A stretch of DNA of 10,461 nucleotides from assembly GCA_029261305.1 (NCBI GenBank), contig JAJDBO010000357.1, forward strand, positions 1 through 10,461. Direction: 5' to 3'. The position numbers were made by a program, and so were the translations under genes. Under the pieces are notes generated by a model. That model was not told the DNA's origin. It worked only from the letters and a program-made list of their open reading frames with translations, and did no database searches. This document shows positions 1 through 6,358 of this stretch, in pieces. Numbering within the stretch: the first letter of the stretch is position 1; the number at the start of each line of letters is the position of its first letter. Origin of the DNA: Nitrospirales bacterium (GTDB lineage: Bacteria; Nitrospirota; Nitrospiria; Nitrospirales; UBA8639).

Positions 1-2402
1 CATTCGGTGAAATACCCTACCATTTTGTCGGTGTTGCCCATTTCTATGGTGAGCAGGGCTGCCATAAATTCGACGGGATAATTGGCTTTCAAAAAAGCTG
101 TTTGGAACGTGACGAGCGCATAGGCGGCTGAGTGGGATTTATTAAAACCGTAGCCGGCGAAGTAGGCCATTTGGTCGAAAATCTTTTCGGCCTTCTTGGC
201 GGTAAACCCGTTCTTGGTGGAGCCTTCAATAAACAATTCTTTTTGCTTGGCCATCTCCTCGTGTTTTTTCTTGCCCATGGCTCGGCGAAGCAAATCGGCT
301 TGGCCTAGGCTAAACTTGGCCATACGATTCGCGATAGCCATGACTTGTTCTTGGTACACGATGACCCCGTAGGTTTCTTTAAGCAGAGCTTCCAGCTCCG
401 GCGGGTCATACTCGATCTTCGAGGGATCACGTTTGCGTTTGATGAAATCATCGACCATGCCACTTTCCAATGGACCTGGTCGATACAAGGCCAAGATGGC
501 GATGAGGTCTTCAAAAAATTCTGGCTTAATGCGCACCAGAAGGTTGCGCATCCCTGAACTTTCTAACTGGAAGATTCCCGTGGTTTTACCAGAGGCCAAC
601 AGGGCATAAGTGGCGTCGTCATTTGGAGCCTGTTTATCAAGATCAATCGCTTGGTCGCTTGGTCGGTTTTGATTCACCATGTATACGGCGTGATGAATCA
701 TCGTGAGGGTCTTGAGCCCCAGGAAGTCGAATTTCACGAGACCGACTTTTTCGATGTCCGTCATCGAATATTGCGTGACGATTTCGTCGTTGGCCGTTTT
801 GTACAACGGCACATGTTCCATCAAGGGTTCTTGGGAAATGACCACCCCGGCCGCATGGGTTGACGCATGCCGTGCCAATCCCTCTAACCTCTGGGCTGTC
901 GCCATGAGGTCGGTCATGCGCGAGTCGCTATCGATGATCTCTTGAAGCTTGGGCTCTTGTGCCAAGGCCTCCTTCAGCGTGATGTTTAGCTGCGTGGGTA
1001 CGAGCTTGGCTACGCGGTCGACTTCGGCATAAGGAATATCCAGCACCCGCCCGACGTCTCGAATTGCGGCTTTCGCGCCTAAGGTTCCAAAGGTGATGAT
1101 TTGGCAGACATGATCTTCGCCATATTTATCGATGACGTAGTTGATGACCTCACCCCGCCGATCCTGGCAAAAGTCCATGTCGATATCAGGCATGCTCACC
1201 CGTTCAGGATTCAGGAATCGTTCAAAAAGCAAGTTGTAGGCGAGAGGATCAAGGTCTGTAATGTACAGCGCATACGCGATCAAACTTCCGGCTGCTGACC
1301 CGCGCCCTGGTCCAACGGGAATGTTGCGTGACCTGGCGAACTTGATGATATCCCAGACAATAAGAAAGTATCCCGCGTAGCCCATGGTCGACAGTACCGC
1401 CAATTCTTCCTTGAGCCGAAGGTCATAGATTTCCCGAGGCAGGCTAGAGGGGCGAGCGCTCAGACGTTCGGCAAGGCCCTCTTCCGCCAGTTTTTGCAAA
1501 TACTGTTCACGATTCATGCCTTCGGGTGGATGGTAATGCGGAAGGAATGTTTCACCAAAGGATAATTCAAGATTACAAATTTCAGCGATACGACTGGTGT
1601 TGAGCACCGCTTCGGGCACCTCGGAAAAATCCGCAACCATCTCTTCTGTAGATTTTACATAGAGTTGGTCCGTGTCGAACTTCATACGGTTGGTATCTTT
1701 TAAGGTCTTGCCGGTCTGCAAGCACAGCATGATTTCGTGTGGCCTGGCATCTTCTTTATTGAGGTAATGGCAATCGTTGGTGCCGACCATGGGGATGCCC
1801 AGTCTTTTATGAATGTCGATCAGCCCTCGATTCGCAATCAATTGTTGGTCAAGGCCGTTGGCCTGGACTTCGAGGTAATAATGGTCCTTGCCAAAAATTT
1901 CTTGATATTCGCCTGCCGTACGGCTGGCGGCTTCCATGTCTTCTTTGCCAATCAGTTGAGGGACTTCGCCGCTTAAACAACCTGATAAGGCAATGATGCC
2001 TTCGTGATGTTCTTGGAGGAGTTCTTTGTCCATGCGGGGCTTGTAATAGAATCCTTCGAGATAGGCTTTGCTCGAAAGCTTAATCAGGTTGTGGTACCCC
2101 TTCAAATTCGTGGCAAGTAGGATCAGGTGATAATAGTCATTGTGCGCGAGGAGCCCTTCGCGTTGCCGGCGATTGCCAGGGGCCAAGTAGGCTTCGCATC
2201 CGACAATGGGTTTGACGCCCTGGGCTTTGGCCTTTTGATAGAAATCGATGGCGCCAAAGAGGTTGCCGTGATCGGTCATGGCCACAGCGGTCTGGCCGAA
2301 GTCTCGGACTTGATTTATCAGTGGGTTGAGTTGGTTCGCACCATCAAGCAGGCTGTAATGGGTGTGCAGATGAAGGTGGACGAATTCGGGTTTGGTGGGC
2401 AC
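1..2402 (-). CDS. dnaE: DNA polymerase III subunit alpha, N-terminal 800 codons (3' end outside window)
   Basis: This is the catalytic subunit of the replicative DNA polymerase (C-family), acting at the fork with the beta clamp. The frame is open from a GTG at 2402-2400 to the window edge, giving 800 complete codons; E. coli DnaE has about 1160, so roughly the last third (end of fingers, clamp-binding and OB regions) is missing. The N-terminal PHP domain starts with HLHTHYS (residues 11-17) and keeps TDHGNLFG, GCEAY, SGCLSG and NDCHY. The palm carries MPDIDMDF with the catalytic aspartates D406 and D408, and a third, D559, in KFDFLGLKTL. The GTG start is chosen because AGGA lies 8 bases upstream, the conserved FVHLHLHT motif begins at residue 7, and no ATG precedes it in frame. 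No frameshift was seen at landmarks checked along the gene. The PHP metal ligands appear complete, unlike E. coli (see findings). It is transcribed away from the cytochrome gene's terminator, probably from its own promoter. Confidence 0.97.
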   Translation of the reverse strand, partial: MPTKPEFVHLHLHTHYSLLDGANQLNPLINQVRDFGQTAVAMTDHGNLFGAIDFYQKAKAQGVKPIVGCEAYLAPGNRRQREGLLAHNDYYHLILLATNLKGYHNLIKLSSKAYLEGFYYKPRMDKELLQEHHEGIIALSGCLSGEVPQLIGKEDMEAASRTAGEYQEIFGKDHYYLEVQANGLDQQLIANRGLIDIHKRLGIPMVGTNDCHYLNKEDARPHEIMLCLQTGKTLKDTNRMKFDTDQLYVKSTEEMVADFSEVPEAVLNTSRIAEICNLELSFGETFLPHYHPPEGMNREQYLQKLAEEGLAERLSARPSSLPREIYDLRLKEELAVLSTMGYAGYFLIVWDIIKFARSRNIPVGPGRGSAAGSLIAYALYITDLDPLAYNLLFERFLNPERVSMPDIDMDFCQDRRGEVINYVIDKYGEDHVCQIITFGTLGAKAAIRDVGRVLDIPYAEVDRVAKLVPTQLNITLKEALAQEPKLQEIIDSDSRMTDLMATAQRLEGLARHASTHAAGVVISQEPLMEHVPLYKTANDEIVTQYSMTDIEKVGLVKFDFLGLKTLTMIHHAVYMVNQNRPSDQAIDLDKQAPNDDATYALLASGKTTGIFQLESSGMRNLLVRIKPEFFEDLIAILALYRPGPLESGMVDDFIKRKRDPSKIEYDPPELEALLKETYGVIVYQEQVMAIANRMAKFSLGQADLLRRAMGKKKHEEMAKQKELFIEGSTKNGFTAKKAEKIFDQMAYFAGYGFNKSHSAAYALVTFQTAFLKANYPVEFMAALLTIEMGNTDKMVGYFTE

Positions 2403-2425
2403 GATTAGTATCCTGAAAATGAAAA

Positions 2426-2454
2426 AGTGTAACCCTGGATCTAGGGGATGTCAA
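2426..2454 (-). promoter_or_regulatory. probable sigma70-type promoter of dnaE
   Basis: Reading the minus strand, TTGACA (2454-2449) is followed after 17 bases by TACACT (2431-2426). This is a perfect -35 box and a good -10 box at ideal spacing. Transcription would begin near 2419, leaving a leader of about 17 bases that still includes the AGGA ribosome site at 2414-2411. An imperfect 14-bp palindrome, CCCTGGATCTAGGG (2433-2446), lies inside the spacer and could be an operator or chance. Assignment is by sequence match only. Confidence 0.65.
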
Positions 2455-2481
2455 TTGAAGATGTCGCGCCAGAGAATAACG

Positions 2482-2522
2482 GAAGGCCCGTGAGAAAACG
2501 GTGAGTTTCCTCACGGGCCTTC
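2482..2522 (-). terminator. 13-bp stem-loop, possible terminator of the cytochrome c gene
   Basis: GAAGGCCCGTGAG (2482-2494) pairs perfectly with CTCACGGGCCTTC (2510-2522) around a 15-base loop. It lies about 85 bases past the stop of the cytochrome gene and upstream of the dnaE promoter, so it is well placed to insulate dnaE. Neither strand shows a proper T-run after the stem: the minus strand continues CGTTATTCT. It may therefore be a weak terminator or an RNA 3'-end stabiliser rather than a classic intrinsic terminator. Confidence 0.5.
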
Positions 2523-2606
2523 ATAACAAATGGCTATGCTTTATCTGAACGGATTACCAGGAATCTGGCCTAGCTTGTTCTTAGAAGGGCCCGGCTGGAG
2601 CCTGGA

Positions 2607-3104
2607 TTATTTTCCGCCCAAACTCAGTTCGTATAGTAGTGCTTTCCAGCCTTGATCTTCGGTGATGAACCCTTTGGGTTGGACTACGGGTAACATGCCG
2701 GTGCCAGGAACTTTGCCGGTTTGTCCCATGCTGCCGTTTTTGAGAACCCACATGAGTTCCCCAGGTTTGCGTAATTTTTTGAATTTTGGGTTCGTAAAAT
2801 TTCTTGGCTGAATGGGGAGATTGCTTGCGGCCGGCCCATCACCCTTTCCTTCGGGGCCATGGCAGCTGACACAGCCGCCTGCACCGAGAAAAATTTTCTT
2901 CCCTTCGGCTAGGATCTCGGGGGTCGCCTCAAATGGGGATTTCAGGCGTTTTGCCTTGGCACGTTCGCTTCCAGGAACCCGGGAAATTCTAATGTCAAAC
3001 TCCCCGCCTGCTTGTCCGTATCCAGCTGGATTCCCGGCCCACACTGTTGTTGCCATGCTTGTCACAAACCCAATACTGATCAAAATTCCCAATAACCTGT
3101 TCAC
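2607..3104 (-). CDS. secreted monohaem c-type cytochrome
   Basis: A 165-residue protein that probably carries electrons in the periplasm; its redox partners cannot be told from the sequence. Residues 1-23 look like a signal peptide: Asn-Arg, a hydrophobic stretch (LLGILISIGFV), then a likely cleavage after VWA before GNPAGYG. The single haem-attachment motif CVSCH is at 78-82, followed by the typical GPEGKGDGPAA of class I cytochrome domains. M137 in GTGMLPV is the best candidate for the distal haem ligand; M118 and M126 are alternatives. The start is a GTG at 3104-3102 preceded by a strong AGGAGGG 8 bases away. A longer frame opening at 3203 would bury the signal peptide behind 33 unlikely residues, so it was not used. 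The gene stands alone, divergent from the J-domain gene. The roughly 50 residues between signal peptide and haem domain, rich in Arg/Lys, are not a domain I recognise. Confidence 0.9.
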   Translation of the reverse strand: MNRLLGILISIGFVTSMATTVWAGNPAGYGQAGGEFDIRISRVPGSERAKAKRLKSPFEATPEILAEGKKIFLGAGGCVSCHGPEGKGDGPAASNLPIQPRNFTNPKFKKLRKPGELMWVLKNGSMGQTGKVPGTGMLPVVQPKGFITEDQGWKALLYELSLGGK

Positions 3105-3138
3105 GGCACGTTCCCTCCTGTGAAATGAAATCGTGAAA

Positions 3139-3168
3139 ATTATGATGCTTGTTCTTTGTATCACCCAA
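3139..3168 (-). promoter_or_regulatory. possible promoter of the cytochrome c gene
   Basis: On the minus strand TTGGGT (3168-3163) and CATAAT (3144-3139) are 18 bases apart. The predicted start of transcription near 3132 gives a leader of about 28 bases holding the AGGAGGG ribosome site. The match is moderate, so this is a suggestion only. Confidence 0.35.
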
Positions 3169-3278
3169 GTTGGCCAAGGAGTCGGCACTCTAGCATTGAT
3201 CAAGATCGGCGGGCAATGACATGGCTGTCTAGGCTAACGGCAGAGTTCCTCATTGGTGGACGTTTGAAAAAGACTTTA

Positions 3279-3287
3279 TGCTACAAT
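3279..3287 (+). promoter_or_regulatory. possible extended -10 promoter of the J-domain gene
   Basis: TGCTACAAT matches an extended -10 element (TGn followed by a TATAAT-like box at 3282-3287). A TTGAAA at 3264-3269 is only 12 bases away, too close to act as its -35, and no good hexamer lies at 17 bases, which fits an extended -10 type. The start codon of the J-domain gene is about 60 bases downstream. The zinc-ribbon gene has the similar TGCTACAAG upstream. Confidence 0.35.
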
Positions 3288-3348
3288 GCGCGTCTTTCCC
3301 TAAAATCGAATGGTCATTTGGGTGGAATGATGGATATTGGGAGATTTC

Positions 3349-3975
3349 ATGGCGTTTGATCAACGAACCAAGGCCCGCTACTTTTCAGGAATGCGTCGCC
3401 GGATTGTGGAATTAAAATCAAAGTCGGAGGCGAGTATGGACTTTGCCATAGATACCATGATGCAGGAACGGGAGGAGAGCTATTTTGTGGTTGAGAAGGG
3501 GATAGAGGAGGTTGATCGAATGGTTTCTATTATTGAAGAAGAGCTGGACGAAGTTGTGGAACTATCTCATGCTCAGCGATTAGAAGCCAGACTGGAATTC
3601 GTAGAAGATCGATTTGAAGAATTTGATAGCGAAATTTATCAACGTCCGAAGCGGCGGCGTAAAAAAATAAATCTCTTTGATTTCTTCAAGCGAGCCACCG
3701 GTGGTGGAGGCAGTGGTAATCCCCTTGAATCGCAAGGTGAAATTAATTCTCACGAAGCGGCGTATCAAGCACTGGGGTTAGAATTTGGGAGCTCTATGGC
3801 GGCGATTACGCGGGCCTTTCGTCAACGAGCAAAAAAGATCCACCCTGATTTTAATAACGGCGACCGTACCGATGAACCCGAACTACGTCGCATCATTGAA
3901 GCCTATCAATATCTTCGTGCCGACTCGAGTATCCACCGCACGGAGGCAGATGGTCCGGAAAATCAGCCTCGGTAA
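3349..3975 (+). CDS. J-domain (DnaJ-like) protein with N-terminal coiled coil
   Basis: A 208-residue cytoplasmic protein, likely an Hsp70 (DnaK) co-chaperone of unknown client. The J domain is at the C-terminus, about residues 133-192: a YQALGLEFGSS start, helix II AFRQRAKKI, the diagnostic HPD at 165-167, and a final helix with RRIIEAYQYL. The HPD is the signal that stimulates DnaK ATPase. Residues about 15-100 are rich in Glu, Arg and Leu with few helix breakers and read as a long coiled coil. They are joined to the J domain by a basic patch (KRRRKKIN) and a glycine-rich linker (GGGGSG). There is no G/F region, zinc-finger or substrate-binding domain of true DnaJ, and no membrane segment. 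The ATG at 3349 is preferred over an in-frame TTG at 3337 because GGGAG lies 5 bases before it. It is convergent with the ArsC-like gene. The N-terminal half is not a family I recognise. Confidence 0.82.
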   Translation: MAFDQRTKARYFSGMRRRIVELKSKSEASMDFAIDTMMQEREESYFVVEKGIEEVDRMVSIIEEELDEVVELSHAQRLEARLEFVEDRFEEFDSEIYQRPKRRRKKINLFDFFKRATGGGGSGNPLESQGEINSHEAAYQALGLEFGSSMAAITRAFRQRAKKIHPDFNNGDRTDEPELRRIIEAYQYLRADSSIHRTEADGPENQPR

Positions 3976-3978
3976 TTC

Positions 3979-3997
3979 ATGCTGGACAGGCATTTTT
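3979..3997 (+). terminator. weak terminator-like hairpin after the J-domain gene
   Basis: ATGCT (3979-3983) can pair with GGCAT (3989-3993, one G-T pair) around a 5-base loop, directly followed by a run of T to 3997. The stem is short, but the spot, 3 bases after the stop codon in a 50-base convergent gap, is right for termination. Confidence 0.25.
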
Positions 3998-4025
3998 CCT
4001 TATCTTCCCAGGTAATCTATTTCAG

Positions 4026-4376
4026 CTATAAAATATCCTGAATCGTTTCCGGCGGCCGGGCCATGATGACTTTCTCCCCCTTTTCGACCAATGGGCGTTG
4101 GAGGAGGTCGGGGTGTTCAATCATGAGCCCGATCAATTCATCCTCAGACTTTTCGGTTTTCGCCAGGTTGAGAGATTTATAAATATCTTCTTTGGCCCGC
4201 ATGACGTCTCTGGCTGTGAGCTCGCCTTTTTTGAGTAACTCCTTGAGCCTGGTCTTGGTCAGTGGCTTCTCGTAATAATTGATGGCTGTAAAGGGCTGCC
4301 CGCTTTCTTCAACCAGCTTTACAACTTTTCGACAGGTTGAACATGTGGGTTTTTGGTAAATGGTGATATGAGCCAT
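4026..4376 (-). CDS. ArsC/Spx-family thioredoxin-fold protein (arsenate reductase-like)
   Basis: A 116-residue cytoplasmic protein of the ArsC/Spx/YffB family. It opens with the thioredoxin-fold strand HITIYQKPTCSTCRK. C12 matches the catalytic cysteine of E. coli plasmid ArsC, and R60, R94 (in QRPLV) and R107 (in ARPPE) fall at the same positions as that enzyme's oxyanion-binding arginine triad. A second cysteine, C15, makes a CxxC as in Spx and differs from plasmid-type ArsC, which has serine there; the ArsC His8 is Gln here. At 116 residues it is shorter than plasmid ArsC (about 141) and closer to chromosomal ArsC-like proteins. The ATG start fits the domain; AAGGAG is 12-13 bases upstream, a long spacing. 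No arsR, arsB or acr3 is nearby, so an arsenic operon is not supported here. It may reduce arsenate with glutathione or thioredoxin, or have another redox or regulatory role; family assignment is secure, substrate is not. Confidence 0.85.
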   Translation of the reverse strand: MAHITIYQKPTCSTCRKVVKLVEESGQPFTAINYYEKPLTKTRLKELLKKGELTARDVMRAKEDIYKSLNLAKTEKSEDELIGLMIEHPDLLQRPLVEKGEKVIMARPPETIQDIL

Positions 4377-4422
4377 GGTTTCTGGTTAGCTCCTTTCTTG
4401 AAATGTAATCTTAAAGGCTATC

Positions 4423-4452
4423 TTGACGGTGTTTTTTGTCGCGTGCTACAAG
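4423..4452 (+). promoter_or_regulatory. probable promoter of the zinc-ribbon gene
   Basis: TTGACG (4423-4428) is followed after 18 bases by TACAAG (4447-4452), the latter preceded by TG at 4444-4445 as in extended -10 promoters. Transcription would start near 4459 and give a leader of about 43 bases before the ATG at 4502. Confidence 0.5.
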
Positions 4453-4501
4453 CTCGAAGTGTAATTGAAGTGAAAATAAATCTGTATCCAGGTCAAATAT
4501 C

Positions 4502-4870
4502 ATGAGTAATACCATTCCCGAGGATGTTGTCGAATATGCTGTTGCCACCGACGCGCAACGGACGTTTAAGGATCTGAAAATTCGTAAGCCAGGTCAACCT
4601 GTGTGTGTCATTGGGGGTGTGGATGATCTTCAAGGGAAGGAAGCCGCATTCCAACAGTTTAATATCCGACTCGCGGTTGTGATGTTTGCCGATGGGAAAA
4701 CCCTGGGATATGACCCCCTCGACCTTCTACTCCCCTGTGAAATTCACGAGGATGGCGAAGCCTATTTTGAAATTCGTCAATGTATATCCTGTGGGCAGAC
4801 ATTCCCCCTCACATCAGAAGAGTTTCGGGCCGATGTCGAGCGTACAGAATGCTCTGAGTGCCAACCCTAA
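4502..4870 (+). CDS. small protein of unknown function with C-terminal zinc-ribbon-like motif
   Basis: A 122-residue, acidic, soluble-looking protein that I do not recognise. Two CxxC pairs, CISC (94-97) and CSEC (117-120), spaced by 19 residues at the very C-terminus, suggest a rubredoxin-like or zinc-ribbon metal site. The front part (about 1-90) alternates hydrophobic strands (PVCVIGGV, IRLAVVMFADG, DLLLPCEI) with charged turns and holds two further cysteines, C35 and C79. There is no signal peptide, membrane segment or DNA-binding helix-turn-helix that I can see. The ATG start is the most upstream reasonable one, but its ribosome site is poor (AGG about 12 bases upstream). The gene has its own likely promoter and is divergent from the ArsC-like gene, sharing a 125-base control region. 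Coding is supported by an open frame, a consistent amino-acid composition and the paired cysteines; function cannot be assigned. Confidence 0.72.
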   Translation: MSNTIPEDVVEYAVATDAQRTFKDLKIRKPGQPVCVIGGVDDLQGKEAAFQQFNIRLAVVMFADGKTLGYDPLDLLLPCEIHEDGEAYFEIRQCISCGQTFPLTSEEFRADVERTECSECQP

Positions 4871-5245
4871 AACGCCCATTTTCTGATTTCGGGTCGTTAT
4901 CCCAAGTTTGTCTCTTTCCAATATAAACAGCCTTGACTTCCAAAGCGCAATACTGGCTTGAGGATTAATGCTGTGACTCCTACCATTTTTCTCTCCCATT
5001 GCACCATTTATCTATTATTGGTTGGTCTTTGCCACGAGTCAGTATAATTCTGAGGGGAATTCTTTGAAATATTTCTTTAACGATTCAGTCTTGTGTTTTT
5101 AAGCCAGGTTGCCGATGAGGGGGTATTCTCAATAAAGAAATCTGATCTTTTTCTCTATCTGGTCCTTAGAAGATTTAAGAAAGTGATGATGTGTAAACGG
5201 AAATTTAGAGGGTGATAGGGCGAGGCATGTAGTGAAGTCGGCGGC
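4871..5245. other. 375-base intergenic stretch without a supported gene
   Basis: This lies between the stops of two convergent genes (zinc-ribbon and nadK). The short frames across it have no ribosome site or recognisable protein content and the sequence is visibly more A/T-rich than its neighbours. A consensus TATAAT is at 5043-5048 on the plus strand, with TTGGTC 15 bases or TTGGTT 19 bases upstream, both off the optimal spacing. No strong intrinsic terminator for either flanking gene was found; AACGCCC (4871-4877) and GGGTCGTT just downstream can form only a bulged stem. It could hold 3' untranslated sequence or a small RNA, but nothing proves it. Confidence 0.5.
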
Positions 5246-6115
5246 TTAAGAGAGAGGAGCGGGTTCCTCGTTTCCCCATTTAAGCTTGTTGCGCAACACA
5301 TCGTAATACGTGCGATCAGGAAAACGTATGAGTCGGGTGCGGTGAGGGGAAGCACTGATGACAATCGAAGCACCCTGATTCATGGTAAATCCAATTTGCC
5401 CGTCGAACACCGCGCGAACTTCATCATCACTGGTGAGGGTGATTTCTAGAGAGACTTGGCTTGGAACGAGCAGCGGTCGGTGCGTCAGAGTATGAGGGCT
5501 AATTGGTGTGAGCAGAAGGGCCTCTAGGGATGGTTCGAGAATGGGACCTCCCGCAGACATGCTATAAGCTGTGGACCCAGTAGGAGAGGCGACAATGACT
5601 CCATCTCCTCGTAAATGAGTGACAAATTGTTTGTCGACCTGGATATGGGTTTTGATCATTCGCCCAAGGGCGCCTTTACTGATCACAATGTCGTTGAGTA
5701 CGGTTCCATGTTCCTCATTGCCATTTTGGTGGAAAATATTGGCCTGAAGTCGCAATCGATTATCTAAATTGAATTGGCCATCAAAAACCTTTTCAAGGGA
5801 ATCATACATATTTTCGACGGTGACCTCAGTCAGAAACCCAAGTCCGCCCATGTTCACTCCCAGGATAGGCGTACAATGAGGTTCCACAAGGCGGGCGGCA
5901 CTGAGCATTGAGCCATCTCCTCCGAGGACAATGACCAATTCTGATTGGTTTCCAAGTACTTGATCACTATGGGAATCGTCTTCTTTGAGAAGCTCGGCAG
6001 CGGATGAACCTAGTATAATTTTTTTGTGTTTGGACTGAAGCCAATTCACCAAATCCTTGAGTACGGTTTCTAATTCTGGAAACTGGGGTTTGGTGAGAAT
6101 GCCGATGGTGTTCAA
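5246..6115 (-). CDS. nadK: NAD kinase
   Basis: It phosphorylates NAD to NADP using ATP (or polyphosphate in some members), the only route to NADP in most bacteria; cytoplasmic. At 289 residues the length is normal for the family. The hallmark GGDGS is at 65-69, followed by GVNMGGLGFLTE (86-97), the LNDIVISKG strand-turn (140-148), and the conserved DGVIVASPTGSTAY (171-184) leading into SAGGPI. The start is TTG at 6115-6113: the N-terminal NTIGILTKP aligns with the usual KTIGI-type first strand, an in-frame TAA lies only six codons upstream, and there is no ATG or GTG between. The ribosome site is poor. Upstream, on the same strand, is a very good sigma70-type promoter. The gene is divergent from clpC and convergent with the zinc-ribbon gene. 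No feature suggests fusion or damage. Confidence 0.96.
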   Translation of the reverse strand: MNTIGILTKPQFPELETVLKDLVNWLQSKHKKIILGSSAAELLKEDDSHSDQVLGNQSELVIVLGGDGSMLSAARLVEPHCTPILGVNMGGLGFLTEVTVENMYDSLEKVFDGQFNLDNRLRLQANIFHQNGNEEHGTVLNDIVISKGALGRMIKTHIQVDKQFVTHLRGDGVIVASPTGSTAYSMSAGGPILEPSLEALLLTPISPHTLTHRPLLVPSQVSLEITLTSDDEVRAVFDGQIGFTMNQGASIVISASPHRTRLIRFPDRTYYDVLRNKLKWGNEEPAPLS

Positions 6116-6215
6116 GATCGACTCGTGTGTTTACGAAAAGGTGGTTATACGGAAGGTGAGATATGCCTTGGAAAGAAATCCTTTAGATCAGATCGTAGCC
6201 GAATACGGGAGCAAA

Positions 6216-6244
6216 ATTGTATCGGGTGCAGGTCCTTGAGTCAA
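6216..6244 (-). promoter_or_regulatory. probable sigma70-type promoter of nadK
   Basis: On the minus strand TTGACT (6244-6239) and TACAAT (6221-6216) are exactly 17 bases apart, each one mismatch from consensus. Transcription would start near 6209, giving a leader of about 94 bases before the TTG start codon, long enough to hold RNA structure although no riboswitch class was recognised. Confidence 0.65.
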
Positions 6245-6327
6245 TCTAAATACGAGGCGGAAAATATAGGCCCTTGACGGGACTCGGTGATTATGGAAAC
6301 CTAGGGGTACTCAGTAGTGGTTTGAAG

Positions 6328-6342
6328 CTTGACAGTGTCAAG
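6328..6342. repeat. perfect palindrome overlapping the clpC -35 box
   Basis: CTTGACA-G-TGTCAAG is an inverted repeat with 7-bp arms and a one-base centre. It completely covers the TTGACA -35 hexamer (6329-6334), where a bound repressor would block polymerase. The regulator is unknown; it does not match the CIRCE or CtsR consensus sites. Confidence 0.55.
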
Positions 6343-6358
6343 AAACGGTGGATAGACT
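6329..6358 (+). promoter_or_regulatory. probable sigma70-type promoter of clpC
   Basis: A perfect TTGACA (6329-6334) is followed after 18 bases by TAGACT (6353-6358). Transcription from near 6365 would leave a leader of about 62 bases ending in a strong ribosome site. The -10 box is only fair, which would suit a regulated promoter. Confidence 0.55.

Noticed and set aside
345..2408. Several plus-strand frames of 65-93 codons across the dnaE region
   Set aside because: They are antisense to a continuous, highly conserved dnaE frame, lack ribosome sites and have no recognisable protein content.
3105..3203. Extending the cytochrome c gene upstream to an ATG at 3203 (198 residues)
   Set aside because: The GTG at 3104 has a strong AGGAGGG at ideal spacing and begins a normal signal peptide; the extra 33 residues would place that signal internally and show no coding character.
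4026..4870. An arsenic-resistance operon around the ArsC-like gene
   Set aside because: No ArsR, ArsB, Acr3 or ArsA is adjacent, the neighbours point away or converge, and the CxxC leaves the substrate open.
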